Below, one piece after another: positions 22,653-34,759 of a stretch of 64,000 nt of DNA. The first letter of the stretch is position 1. Each line of letters begins with the position of its first letter. Position numbers and translations under genes: made by a program. The notes under the pieces were generated by a model that had not been told where the DNA came from, did no database searches, and was given only the letters and a program-made list of their open reading frames with translations. This DNA is from Apostichopus japonicus (taxonomy: Eukaryota; Echinodermata; Holothuroidea; Aspidochirotida; Stichopodidae), in NCBI RefSeq assembly GCF_037975245.1, contig NC_092564.1:19916484-19980483 (forward strand), given 5' to 3'.

Positions 22653-25600
22653 TTAAGGTTTCTTAGAAACTGTTTCCACTGCATCGGTTTTGATGGAGGC
22701 AAGAAGTAATTTATCTGTCATTCCTGGAAGTATGTCCCTAAACACGGTGTATGCAAACGCGTAGGCTGGATAATAGACTATGCGTTCTCTTTCCTGCGTT
22801 CCCTTCATAATTCTGTGGGCAGTATCGGTGGCTGACGTTGAGAAGATGTTTTCGTCAAAGACTGCTTTGGAGTATTCCTTGGCATTCTTCGTGTCGATGC
22901 TCCCTAAAAGATCAAAGAGCAAGCAAGGTAGGACATCACTTGGCACGGATGGAAAAATTGTTTCTGTGTTAATGTAAAACTTTGTCCTTCGCATAGCTCT
23001 ATGTACATCTCTCTGAGAACTTAGGAATAGGCGAGAGGTTTTCTTATTCAAATTAATTATAGAAAACTCGAAAGATACAAGACTGCACTTCACTGAAGCA
23101 TATCTGTATCTGATTTACAGGTTCAAAGAAACTTTGAAATTGAAACTTGCCACAAGCCCCAAAAAGTTTTAACAGCGTGAACATGATTGTGATGTCACAT
23201 GTTAATCAGATATATGCAAATACTTTGGTGAAAGTGTTGTTTTGTAATTTCCCTCTGAAAAACATCATCATTGCACCTTACATGCTAGAAAGTAGTAACA
23301 CACCAAGATAGTTGGGTAGTGACTAAATGTTAATGTCTTTCCATCTTCAATGGTACAGTTATTAGAACCTAGAGTAGTACTGGGACAAGAGTAACTTTTT
23401 CCAAAAGGGAATCACTCAAGAAATTTTTGAAATCTTATACTTGTCATGTAGTCCACAAAAGCAAACAAGATAATGTCAGGAACTTAAAACAGCTGGCTGC
23501 ATTTACAGCAAATTTCTAACACCATCAAATGCACTCAAATGAAACCATCTTGCAAGTTACATTAATATCACAAGTTGAGATTTTTCATTTGACTCTTACA
23601 TCACCGTTATCCTAGCTTACTTTGGTGGTGAAGTGTGTGTGTGGGGGGGAGGGGGTAGGGGAAGGGGGAGGAAGGAGAAACTACTTGAAAAATCTGGTGA
23701 ATCACATAGCTTAAAACTACTTCAGCTGTTTGATATCTCAGAAATGAAGATGTAAGCCACAGATGTTCAAATGTATATAAAATACATCCTTTGGAGTTTT
23801 ATTTCCAAGTTTAAAATGAATTAGAACTAGAAGTTATAAAAAGATGATTTCAAATTGATGCAGTGTATTAGTTTGATGGATCCACTCACCTATTATGAAT
23901 TCCGTTATGCTTATATCCATTTCTTGTAGACCAAGTTCCAATCGGTAGGCATTGAAAAATCCACTGAGAGCAAACTTGGAACAGGAGTATAGTGCAGAAA
24001 ATGGAACGCCAATCTTTCCTGTGAGAGAGATGCGATATTAGCGAGAAATTATGAGATGCAAAGTGGAGAAGCGAAAAAATATTAAAAATAGAAGTGTTTT
24101 CGGTCTTAGTACTTTCACAGCATCACAACCAACATGTGATAGCAAAAATAAAAGAACATTGACTTATAACACTATGCATGCATATTCAAAGCTTCCATTA
24201 TTACTGCCTCTGCAAGATTTTTTTTCTCACCCAAATTATCTGTTTTTCTTTAAATATTTTAACACCTGGCAAGATTGATTGGAGGGATTATAGAGACTCA
24301 AGGAATGAATGGAGACCGTAACTTTAGCTACTAACAATTGAGGTTAACACAGATGGTTTGAAAATTAATAACTCTTTAAGGTAAGTGAGACCAATTTTGT
24401 TTACACAGTTAATATGTTAGTGTCCTTAAAAGGCAGAAACAAAGCAACAGCATTGGAATATTCCCTGACTTGATTATTAGGGAGATAATAAGGCAATAGC
24501 CATAATGACAATTAACTGTGTTTTAAATCTGGACCGAAGACAATCTTATGTGGTAAATTTCTAGTGAACGCACATCTTCGTAAACTAATGACGGATTGTC
24601 AGCGTGAAGAGTGTTTAGGGGGTCAGTGACAATTCTTAACATTAGGTAACTACTTAAGTTTGATATTTGTAGTGAAACAGATGAAATTTGTCAGCTCATG
24701 GATTTATCATGTTAGCAACGCTGAGTTAGCTGGTGGTATGTTAAATGGCAAAAAGATAGTTATAAGCTAATTTATTCCAACCAATACTTTGAGACAATGT
24801 CATAACTTGAAAAAGGACAATCTTTTCCATTTAATGTATCATATTCCATCATGTAAACAACAAAAGGTGAAATATAATACAGACACCTACCTGCCACAGA
24901 TGACAAAACTGCGATACTTCCTTTAGATTTGTTCAGTAGAGGAGTAGCACTTGTTGCTAGGGACACATAGGCTTTAAGGTTGACATCCATCACCTGCATA
25001 TGAAATTAGCAAATAAACAATTGCATTCAAAACTTCATGAAAATTGTTTTAAAGTCATAAACTCTATGTTATCACACATTCAAACATGAGCAATATGTGT
25101 GAAAGAAGGATTTCAAGCATCTATAATCAAGCAACGTGTAGAATTAGCTTTGAAATCCGTACGGTTCTCGTGAGATAAGTCCAATAAGATAGATAATGAT
25201 TTTCAACGGTCCTACAATCTTTCATCACTCTGAAACAAAGGACAACTACTGTATGCATGATCATTTTATCCCTAAATAATTTGCAAGTATTGAATTGTCT
25301 ATACATCAATCAAACCTTCCCCCCAGTCCCAGTAGTTTGTGATAATGGACATTCAGGAACCTTTCATAAAAAGTATGAATATTTATGACTTTGAACTATC
25401 ATGATAGAGAACTAACCTGAAGTTGGCATCAGGTTTGTTTAGTACACAAATACAGTAAAGAAATTAGGGTGACCATATTCTATTTGAAGGAAAGAAGACA
25501 AGTTTTCACAGACTGAGAGATAGGTCTCAGTTGAGGGGTTCCCCTTTTCTTTTTCTGTGGAAATGTTTATTTCAATGAGGGTGGAGGGGAGGGGGGAGGG

Positions 25601-27853
25601 GGATTTAACTGGACAAAATTGCAATATGCCTTGTAAGTTGGAACGGCTGAAGGACCGTTGCTTTGGCAGACAATTTGCCTATCTGTGCTAACATTGAATA
25701 GGCTGATGTAAGGCCAATACGAGTAAAGACATTTTTTCAACAATAATTATTACAAACTTCTGTGGGAACTACCTAAAACTTCAGACTTTCTTCTAAATGT
25801 TGTTAATCTATCTGGACAGCCAAGCAAACTATAGAGAGAAAAGGATATACCTGGGGGAAATCTGGAGAAAATCTGGACATATGGTAACCCTAAATACAGT
25901 ACCCAACTTGACAAGATTGTATTAACCTGTGTATATAGATACATTGTATATTAATATAAACACACTGGAAAGAGAGTGGTAATGAATGACCTACCTGTTG
26001 GTACCTGTCCCAATCTCCGTTCCATAACTGGAGATAATTGCTGGCGATGTGATTCATGATCAGGTGGTCTAGTCCACCGAACCTGGTCTCTGCTTCCTGT
26101 ATTAACTTCTCTGTATCACTCTTATTGCTCATGTCAAGTGGGATGTAAAATGCTTCGGTTGCACCTAACTCTTTGCATTTTGAGACGACCTTTTGAGAAG
26201 AATATCAAGGGGGAGAAAAGGATTTGATGGTTTGAAAATACAAGTTTTATATTGAACAATTGCTTGTATTATCACAGTTGTCTAGGGCATATTTATAAAA
26301 GAGAAATGGTTTTACCTCAAAGTAACAAAATTTCAATTTGCTGTATTTCAGTACTGTTTCCTGAGAATCTATTGCAAAACAAACTCTTATGAGGGATAGA
26401 GTAATACGGTCAAGCATAGGATTGGACTTCGACCTAAAGATGCAAAAAATTTCCAGCGATTCTGCCGATTAATTTCACGCATCGGAATACAGTTTTCAGA
26501 ATATAGGGATTAATTTGATCTCTCACTTCATGTACTTTAGGCAATACACACATTTTCCTATTAAAGTAGAGAACTTTAAAGCACCCATACTCTACCTCCT
26601 GCAATACTTTCTCTCGTCGAGCAGTAATAAGTACTCTGGCCCCAAGCTTTGAATATTCATAAGCGAGCTGTTCACCAATCCCTGTACTGCTGCCTGTTAT
26701 GACGACCCGTTTGCCTTTGATCGTATCTGCAATTTAATGAAACAAGATTAGAGTCTACTAATTATGCAGATGGGTTAAATCACATTCACTTGCTGCCTTA
26801 TCTTTCCTGATAACACATAATGAGAGCTCTGGCTGTACCTAGCGGTAATGAATGTGGCAGAGTAATGAGAGACTTACAGTATGAGTGAGAGATTCTTCCA
26901 AGAGTTATCAAAGCCACAATGAAAACTGAATTAAGTTTCAAACTTCACTAAATACAGTAATGGCTCTTTATTAAAAAAATGGAAGAAAATTTTTCCATGA
27001 TTCTATCCATCCAATTCAGTCGAATCTTTTCTAACTCACCAGATATCCGACAAGCAAGAAAGGTTGACAAATGTACTAACCTATACCCATGTATGGCAAG
27101 CCTCTTGTACATACAGTACAGTAGTTATGTTCTTAATAACTTAAATTTAGACAAATACTGTACATGCAGCCACATCATGAGCTAATAACATAATGTCTGG
27201 GAAAATTGAAACTAGAAAGATCTCTAGCCTTTATCATTACATTCACTATCACTGTTCACTGCGGTTTTAGAATGATTAAACATATTTCTTCATAGGAGGA
27301 TATATATATACTGTATATATATATAAGGTGACCATATTTCCCTGACTGGAATCAGGGACATTTATTGCGTGACTGATATGGGGAAGGGGTATAAGGGGAG
27401 GTGGTGTCCCCCTCCCCTTTGGAAAATTTTCAAGTGCCTAAGGTGCTTAGATGTAAAATGGGGATACTTAGAAGCACTTTTTAAATCAATTTTATTTCCA
27501 AAAATGTAGCTTTTTCATAGATGAAACTTACTTACTTTACAAAAGAATGCTAGGCTAGATCGATCTAGCATATTCCACTTTACACTGGCCCACATGAATT
27601 ACTGGTCAGTTCCGTTTTGCGACTGCACACTTGACTAAATTTTGTTTTTACAATTATTTTACTAATAATGTGGGATATTTTCGAAATTCCTGAACATTTG
27701 ACGAATCGGGGACATTTTCGGGGACACTTGTTCATCGGGGACAGCACACTGTAATCGGGGACTGTCCCCGAAAATCGGGGACGTCTGGTCACCTTATATA
27801 TATATATATACTGTATATATATATACTGTATATATATATACTGTATATATATA

Positions 27854-27889
<36 letters not shown>

Positions 27890-28734
27890 TGTATATATAT
27901 ACTGTGTATATATATATATATATATATACTGTATATATATACTGTGTATATATATGATGCACTAACCCAGTTGAAGAGAACTTTTTTGATATCTTCTATC
28001 ATCACACCATTATCATTACATCTACTCTAGCATCTTAATATAATATGCAAGATCATTTCTTCCCTTCTAGATTAACCTTTGTTTAATAAGTAACAGAAAA
28101 GTGTTAGACACTACTGTACGAACCTCAGACTATCGAATCAGACTGACTTAATTAATATGTCGTCGAAATATCAATATTGACATTGATATCTACAGTAAAC
28201 CTAATTCCTAGACGACACATCCTGAAAGTACAAGGGTTGTAGATATGAAGTAATTGTTATAATGATGAATTATTCAATGCTACGCTGTACTGAAGTCCCA
28301 TAACAATGAATTTCATTAGTATTTTTCAGTTAGTCAATTTTCATTTCAAATAATGAACTGTACAACGCACTTCTTGAATTTTCCCAACATTCCTTCTTTA
28401 TGGACTAATACTAATTAGTAATTAAAGCTCGTGTTTGGATAATAAAATGTTAAGAACTGAATGGCGACTTAAATTTCATTTGGTGAAAACACTAAGCTCA
28501 TCGAGCTTGATCAGTTTCACCTCATTTTGAGTAATACTCAGAGAGGTTGGGTAAAACTGCGATATAACTTAATTAAATTCAAAGTTCTCTCATGTCACAT
28601 TTTTTTTTTTTGGAGATGTAAGAAAATGTTTAAAGATGGCCATTTTTCTCACCAGGATCAAAGGTGTCCCTGAAGTACACAGCAAGAATCAGTCCAAAAA
28701 ATGTCACAATTCCAATAGTTCCTCCAAACCCCAT
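22653..28734 (-). CDS. HSD11B1L: 11-beta-hydroxysteroid dehydrogenase 1-like SDR, six coding exons
   Basis: Minus-strand exons: 28734-28653, 26726-26596, 26189-25995, 24993-24891, 24018-23890, 22903-22653. They total 891 bp, all phases agree, and give 296 residues. Short-chain dehydrogenases of this branch are ER-anchored NADP(H) oxidoreductases acting on steroids or other carbonyls. Residues 1-22 form a hydrophobic signal-anchor. The nucleotide-binding motif TGSSTGIG is at 38-45, and basic residues after strand 2 (ITARREK) suit NADP(H). NHIASN at 117-122 replaces NNAG, as in 11-beta-HSD1. Catalytic residues are N141, S168, Y181 and K185 (YSCSK); the 13-residue Ser-Tyr spacing equals human 11-beta-HSD1. 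FIIGSIDTKNA near residue 210 matches its CVLGLIDTETA. The substrate cannot be read from sequence. The exact orthology (HSD11B1 versus HSD11B1L) is less sure than the family. Confidence 0.85.
25467..25890. mobile_element. MITE with GGGTGACCATAT ends, TA target duplication
   Basis: The left end TA-GGGTGACCATAT (25465 on) is mirrored by ATATGGTAACCC-TA (to 25892), one mismatch in 12 bp. The length is 424 bp with no coding capacity. It lies in an SDR-gene intron. Confidence 0.7.
27296..27956. repeat. TATATACTG microsatellite split by a MITE
   Basis: Runs of TA with recurring ACTGTA interruptions flank the MITE: about 27299-27325 on the left and 27795-27955 on the right. The element appears to have inserted into the array. 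Confidence 0.85.
27326..27794. mobile_element. MITE with AGGTGACCA ends inside an AT microsatellite
   Basis: The left TATA-AGGTGACCATAT and right TGGTCACCT-TATA ends are inverted and flanked by TA. The 469-bp body has repeated CGGGGAC words in its right arm. The ends match the neighbouring element at 25467, so they are probably one family. It sits within a TATATA array. Confidence 0.75.
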
Positions 28735-28741
28735 TATTAAT
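28653..28741 (-). other. first coding exon of the SDR gene, with acceptor deciding the start
   Basis: The acceptor TTTCCCAG lies directly upstream and the exon begins ATTAATAATGG, putting the ATG seven bases inside (28734). The start is therefore preceded by an intron, which supports a separate non-coding first exon. Confidence 0.7.
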
Positions 28742-30156
28742 CTGGGAAAGCAATTGAGGTTGATTTAGTCTTGGGTAAAAGCATGAAAGAACTTAATACC
28801 ATGAATAGCATTCAATATATCAACACAGTTTAATGCAGGAATGTAGATTTGCTTCAGCTTTTAAGGATCATGCCCACAAGCAAGTATAACTATGGCAGTC
28901 AAGGAGTAACACATTCTCAGGAACGGTGGCACATTGGGAGCTAAATGTGTAGGATGGGGGGGGGGGGGGGATTTAAAACACAATCTGTATGTATGGCCAG
29001 AAATTGAATTTAAATTTTGGCAAATATAAACTTTGGCAAAATCACATTAAGTTGAAGAAAACTTTAACTTGAGACATTAGCATAGGTCTGTTAATTTTTG
29101 TGAGGCCAACAAAATTTCCAGAAGTTTACTTCTCACCATAATAGCCTGAACACTAAAGTGGAAGGATGTTCTTTTTAAAACTACATAAAATGTTATAAAT
29201 TATACAGAACAAAAGTTTCCATGTATTGATTATCCCTGTTTTAATCGAGAAGTACAGGTTCCACGCTTGCACAGACATCATAAGTTTCAACTTTATGTAG
29301 ACTTTATCCATCTATTGGATAAAGAGTATGGTTAGCATATATTTCAAAACCAACAATACAAGACATATTTCAACTTATTTAGTTGGAGAGAAATCATGTA
29401 TATGAATCTGCAACAAATACTGACAAACAAAATGCTTCTAACTTTCCACACCAGGCATTTGCAAATGACATTTTTCGGATATAAACAAAAATTATGTATA
29501 GGCGATGCCGCTGGGACTGACTTAAGGTGTGAACTTATTTCTCATGGCTTTAAATGGAAACTCAATTACTAACATTATACAAGGAAAGCTATTCAAATTA
29601 CACAAGCTCCCACCTCCCCCCCCCCCCCCCCAATTGCAACTGAATCTGGGATAACTCCAGGCCTGTCAAAATATGAGCCAAAAATAATAATTTTTGGAAA
29701 AATAATAAAATAGTAGGAACAAAAATATCATCAACATTTTTATAAATGGAATATATGTAGACAAAACCCCCAATGATAACTTCACTTTTATCTCTGAGGC
29801 TTGAGTGTTCCATATCTTTACAAGTTCAATCAAGTTAAAGTCTGATAAGTGTCAGAGAGGTGCACGCACAGGGTGTCTGTTGGATTGGAATGATTGCCTG
29901 CACTACAATAGCTTACGCATTCTATGGAACAAAAGACCAATTAAAAATTTGTATGCATTACTTTACGAGATCCCTCACATTGGTCCTGCTGCCTAGCATA
30001 CCTACGAAATGCCTAGCCAGTACTGACACCTACAGTAAAAATATGTCCGCTAATGCAAACGTTTGGCTATAGCCGTGGCCTAACTTTAGTTCAAATCATT
30101 AGAAAGAAAGCAAACGTGCCAATAACTAAGTTTTATTTAAATTACGTTACACTTAC

Positions 30157-30300
30157 AGTATGAAGTAGTCAGATTTGCCCACGATGTTAGCGAGTAATAA
30201 ATTGCACACGTGACTTTCTGTTCACAACTTGCTGAACCAATCCGTCCTTTAGTAGCGTGTTACCATTCACAAGCTGGTTCGATCAATACCCTTCTTCTTA
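30157..30300 (-). promoter_or_regulatory. putative non-coding first exon and promoter of the SDR gene
   Basis: A strong minus-strand donor (TTCATACT|gtaagtgt) ends an exon at 30157, about 1.4 kb upstream of the first coding exon. A CACGTG E-box lies near 30207. The transcription start is not visible, so the upper limit is approximate. Confidence 0.45.
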
Positions 30301-31700
30301 CAGCATGCAAAACTACGGTCTAAAAGCAACACACGCATTTTCCAATAGCTCTAGACATATGTATAATGTAAACACAGAAATCACAAAGTTCACTTTAGGT
30401 CAGGTGATACCAGCTGATGATGACGTATCACCTCTGAAATGGGTTATAGCATGAAGAATTAAAACAGAGCTACATGGTTACAGTTAGCGGGCCGTCAGAA
30501 CCAACTAACGGAAAATAGATCAATGTAGACCGGTTTTTTTTATTCGCACTGAGCTTGTTCAAAATACAAAAATAACAGGGAAGACATAATACAACGAAAC
30601 AGATTGAAAGAACAAAAAGAGTAACAGGAGCTATTCCATTGGGCTGACAGAACGTCGGCCCATTTTCAATGGGGGCCCTAGAGACAAAAAATTGCACTTT
30701 CAATGGTAAATTCCAATAAAACCAAAAAACTAAACTCTAAATACGCACATAATAGTTGCACATATTTCTGAAAAGTCCTCCCTCCCACCCTTCCCCCCCC
30801 CACCCCATATATAGATGAGATACTTCCTTGACCCAGCTTTAAAAAGACTACAGGGCTTGATGGTTTACAGTGTATCAAATATCAGTTGACATGTAATTGA
30901 TTCACTTTTAATGCTGCATTTTGCGTCTATTCCGCCACAATCCAATGATCTTGCCATGAAGAAAGGTTCAATGAAAGCATAATCGGTACTTGGAAGCATA
31001 TTTTATTATCGTAATGTACTGGGTTGATTATGTACTCTGTCGACAATTGTGCAAAAAATAGTACAAAAGTTACTGTTCTTCTCACACGGTCCATGGATAA
31101 CAACCACCTGCACGGTCACACCTCTTGTGCCACTGAACTGAAATTTGGTGCATTATAATGCATTAGTACCATACTGTAACACAATAACATCGAGTAGACT
31201 TAACATTTTGGGTTGGAACGAAACTATATATATGTGGGTGTGTGAGTGCGTCATTTTCATTGTGTGTGAATGTATGCTTTAGCAAAAAGGGTGCAACAAA
31301 CGCCTCGCCGTATATGTTCAATCATGATACTTTGGTGGGTCTATGTCTGGATAGGCAATAGTAACTATAGTAACACACAAAACTCGTTGACTACTAACGG
31401 CGCCGCGAATCACCAGTTTTGTCAAGAATGTTGGCGGGGTGGGGGGGGGGTCTAAGATGTTGTGTCGTCCAGGAGACGATATAATTAATTCGGAGCCTGA
31501 GACTGGCCAACCCTTCAATTTCAGTAAGTTTGTGCTAAAATGCGGGGGGGGGGGGTGATTATACTGGATACAGAATGGTGTAGTTTGCGACTTTTGAAAC
31601 AACTTGGAAGCATTTTCGACTGTTTAAAGGCATTGAAGACTCGCCACAAACCGCGTGCCGCGCTCTGAAAAAGATAACTTTCCGTTGCTTGCAAATGACG

Positions 31701-31985
31701 TTTTCTTCTTGTTGCTACAAAATGCAGACAGTAATGAAACGTGATAGGATACGTGATATCTAGACCTGAGATGTCCACGCTGCTATGTACACTGTGTTGT
31801 GGGTATTGACCGTAGCTGAATGTATTGCCTGTACACTAGTGTCTAGTTGTCTAGCAAGCTGTGTGTGTATTTTCTGGGATCGATGGTGGTGTCTAACTAC
31901 TCTAACACTTCTGTTACACCTCAATTGAAACTAGGTCAGATTACCAGCATGAGACATTTCTTTGTGTGCGAGTCTTCACACCCTT
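31701..31985 (+). repeat. direct repeat, copy 1
   Basis: About 285 bp closely similar to 34134-34417. Shared words include TTTTCTTCTTGT, CTACAAAATGCAGACA, TCTAGACCTGAG, GGGTATTGACCGTAGCTG, GCAAGCTGTGTGTGTATTTT and GAAACTAGGTCAGATTACC. Confidence 0.85.
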
Positions 31986-34133
31986 ATAGTTTTACCGCAG
32001 ATAATAACTGATGTGCAGTAGCAATTTTTCGGTAATATTCTGTTTAACACATTGCACTTTTTTTACACAGCCTAGCTTTGCGTGCGGTGAAAATATTCGA
32101 AAATCAATTCTTATTCTAGCACATCCAACTTAGGCTTCAGTAAATAATGGATCATATAATGTCCGGGCCCGACTGGCTCACAGTGGAATGTCTCGATCGC
32201 TATTATGAGTTTAACATGTAAAGATTCATCTCTCTGATCTGTTTTGCTGTTTTGGTTTTGTTGGTCAATATTTGTTGCCTCTCGGGCAGCTGCACTGATG
32301 TACCACCATTTGACCCCTCCCCCTCCCCCATTTCATTTTTCACATTTCTTCCTTTTATTACGTTTTTAAGCTTTGTCTGTGGTTTTCAAACGTAACGTTT
32401 TTACTTTTGATCGCTTTTCTTGTTTGACTGTGAAATGAATATTTTTCTACGGCTAGCCTACGGTTTACTGACAAACTGAGTACACTTCTTTATTAATTTG
32501 CCTAAACAGTCTTAAATATTGATTTTGAAGGCCACTTCGCTAAGGTGTTTTGGAACTTTCGGCAGTCTTCATTTGTTACTTTATTTTCTGTCATGTTCTT
32601 CAGTAAACAGTTGCTTTAAGTGCGTTCTCTTTTATTATTGTTAACTTCCAATTTTCCCAATTTATTTTGTAGTATTTTTTCATTTGGTATGCGACTCAGT
32701 TTGCAAAGGATCGATATTATCACGTCTGAAAATAATTTCCCCCCATGTAGATCATTCCATAAAATGTGATAACCCCCTCACTTGTTGTTATGGCACCGAA
32801 TCACGCTACAATAATTACGTAATATTTCAGACAACCGGTGAAGACAGAATGATCGATTTTAACTAGGTGAAGGTCCAGGGAACATCTCAATTGTTAGGCA
32901 GCCTGTAGCATAGTCAATATGGTATGGGAATAGAAACACTACAGTATGCTTAGGTAATTAGTATTTCACCACCGGCAGCTTGAAATGAAGTATGTTGTCA
33001 ACTTCGTTTGAAGATGGGATTTTAAGAAATATTTGATCGAGTTTATTGAGATCGGGTAAGTAACTTTTTTCAACTTTATCCAAATTAGGGTTTCACTTCT
33101 GCAAGCTGCCAAGATCTGCAACTTCAAATGTGAAAGGAAGTAATTGAGTAAAGGCAGACCACCGAACCTTATTTCCTTGATCGAACGGTTAGACATAGCT
33201 CAAGAAGTAATTGCACTTTGCTTCAAGTTCAGTACAGATCTTAGGCCTAGGCCTAGTATAAATAATCAAACCTCAGTTTACAGTAGTTCGATTCTAATGT
33301 AAGCCTTGAATTTGAAGCTACAGTAAGCCAAAACAAAAGCCAAAGGTAGAAAAAAAGGTTACATGTTCATATTGGATAGCCCTCTCCCTTAATTAGAAGA
33401 TGACTTTAAACAGCATTAGGCCTAGGAAGGATTACAATGGAAATGTTCAGTTCTAGGTGTTTCCATGGCTATTTTGGTTTTAAAGATATTCACAGATTTG
33501 TAAAATAGGCTAAACCTCTGGAATGCTTCTTTGGTCTTAACCTAGGCTAACTTGATGATGACTGCAGCTATTCAGCATTCTTGACAGTCAATACATTTCT
33601 GCCCTTTATATTGCTTTGTAAACTTGATTTTACTTTTGAGGCTATAGAACTGTGTTTTCGCTATTAGTTGTGGATCTGAGGAATTTTCCAATGGCCTGTG
33701 TCTTAGACTGAATAGTCCAGCCACTTTAACTGATGCAACATAAATGTTAAAGGTCAATTTATCGAAACATAAAAAGTGGTATAGCTATATACTGTACAAC
33801 TTGGACTGATAGCAAACTTTTTTTTTAGGATTGCCTTTAACATATAAACTTAGTGCAGTGCATAAATTCATCCTTCATTTGAAAATGCACCATTTAATAC
33901 CACTGCCATAACAGTTTACCTGCCTCGGGCATTTAAATAGGCTCTCATGGATCGATCGCGGGAAATTTGAGCTGTGCATGTGACTTTTCCAAGCTCGTTT
34001 CCTTTGCTAGGCTTGGCACACAGGCTAACGTTCCAGACTATAGTCACCTTGAAAGGTGAAGAAGTGGGCTGTGGCAAAGCAAAAAATGAATGGCAGTCTT
34101 ACTAAAGGGCAAATTTTCAAATGTCAACATAAT

Positions 34134-34417
34134 GTTTTCTTCTTGTCACTACAAAATGCAGACAAAATTAAACGTGATACCTTGTTATCTTTATCTAGAC
34201 CTGAGTTGTCCACGCTGCAATGTACACTGTGCTGTGGGTATTGACCGTAGCTGTATGTATTGACTGTACACTTGTGTCTAATTACCAACGGTAGCAAGCT
34301 GTGTGTGTATTTTCCAGGATTGATGGTGGTGTTTAATACTTCTGTTACACATCATTCGAAACTAGGTCAGATTACCGGCATGAGACGTTTCTTTGTTCGC
34401 AAGTCTTCACACCCTTT
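34134..34417 (+). repeat. direct repeat, copy 2
   Basis: Same orientation as copy 1, about 2.4 kb downstream and diverged by substitutions and small indels. Neither copy begins TG nor ends CA, and nothing like pol lies between them. Confidence 0.85.
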
Positions 34418-34745
34418 TAATTCTAAGTATCACTAAGATATGTAGTAGCTGTTAACTACCAAACAGCCACATGCTTGCAATTCTGCCCTACTTTTTGGGC
34501 AAAACTATTCTATGCAAATCTCCACACACGAAAAAAAACAAAAACATTTGTTTGCTTGTAATTTGACTGTGAAAACTGTAAGGCTGCTGTAAAAACATTG
34601 ACCAAACTGAGCTAACAATGTAAAGATCAATAAGTCCTTGGAATAGTTTAAATAACAGAGTTGTGTAGATTAGAAAAGTAAACACGATCAGGTCAGTATG
34701 ATAAAGCTTGGGAAAATACTGAGTACAGTTGCTCTTACATTCCAA

Positions 34746-34759
34746 GTTACCATAGCAAC
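34746..34759. promoter_or_regulatory. RFX-type X-box
   Basis: GTTACCATAGCAAC fits the consensus GTNRCC-N2-RGYAAC at every defined position. RFX factors control ciliary genes. It lies about 3.5 kb before the EMAP-like start. A match with any 0-3 nt spacer is expected by chance about once per 130 kb, so function is only suggested. Confidence 0.4.

Noticed and set aside
31701-34417. Interpretation of the direct repeats as LTRs of one element
   Set aside because: No TG/CA ends, no primer-binding site and no retroviral-type coding sequence between them.
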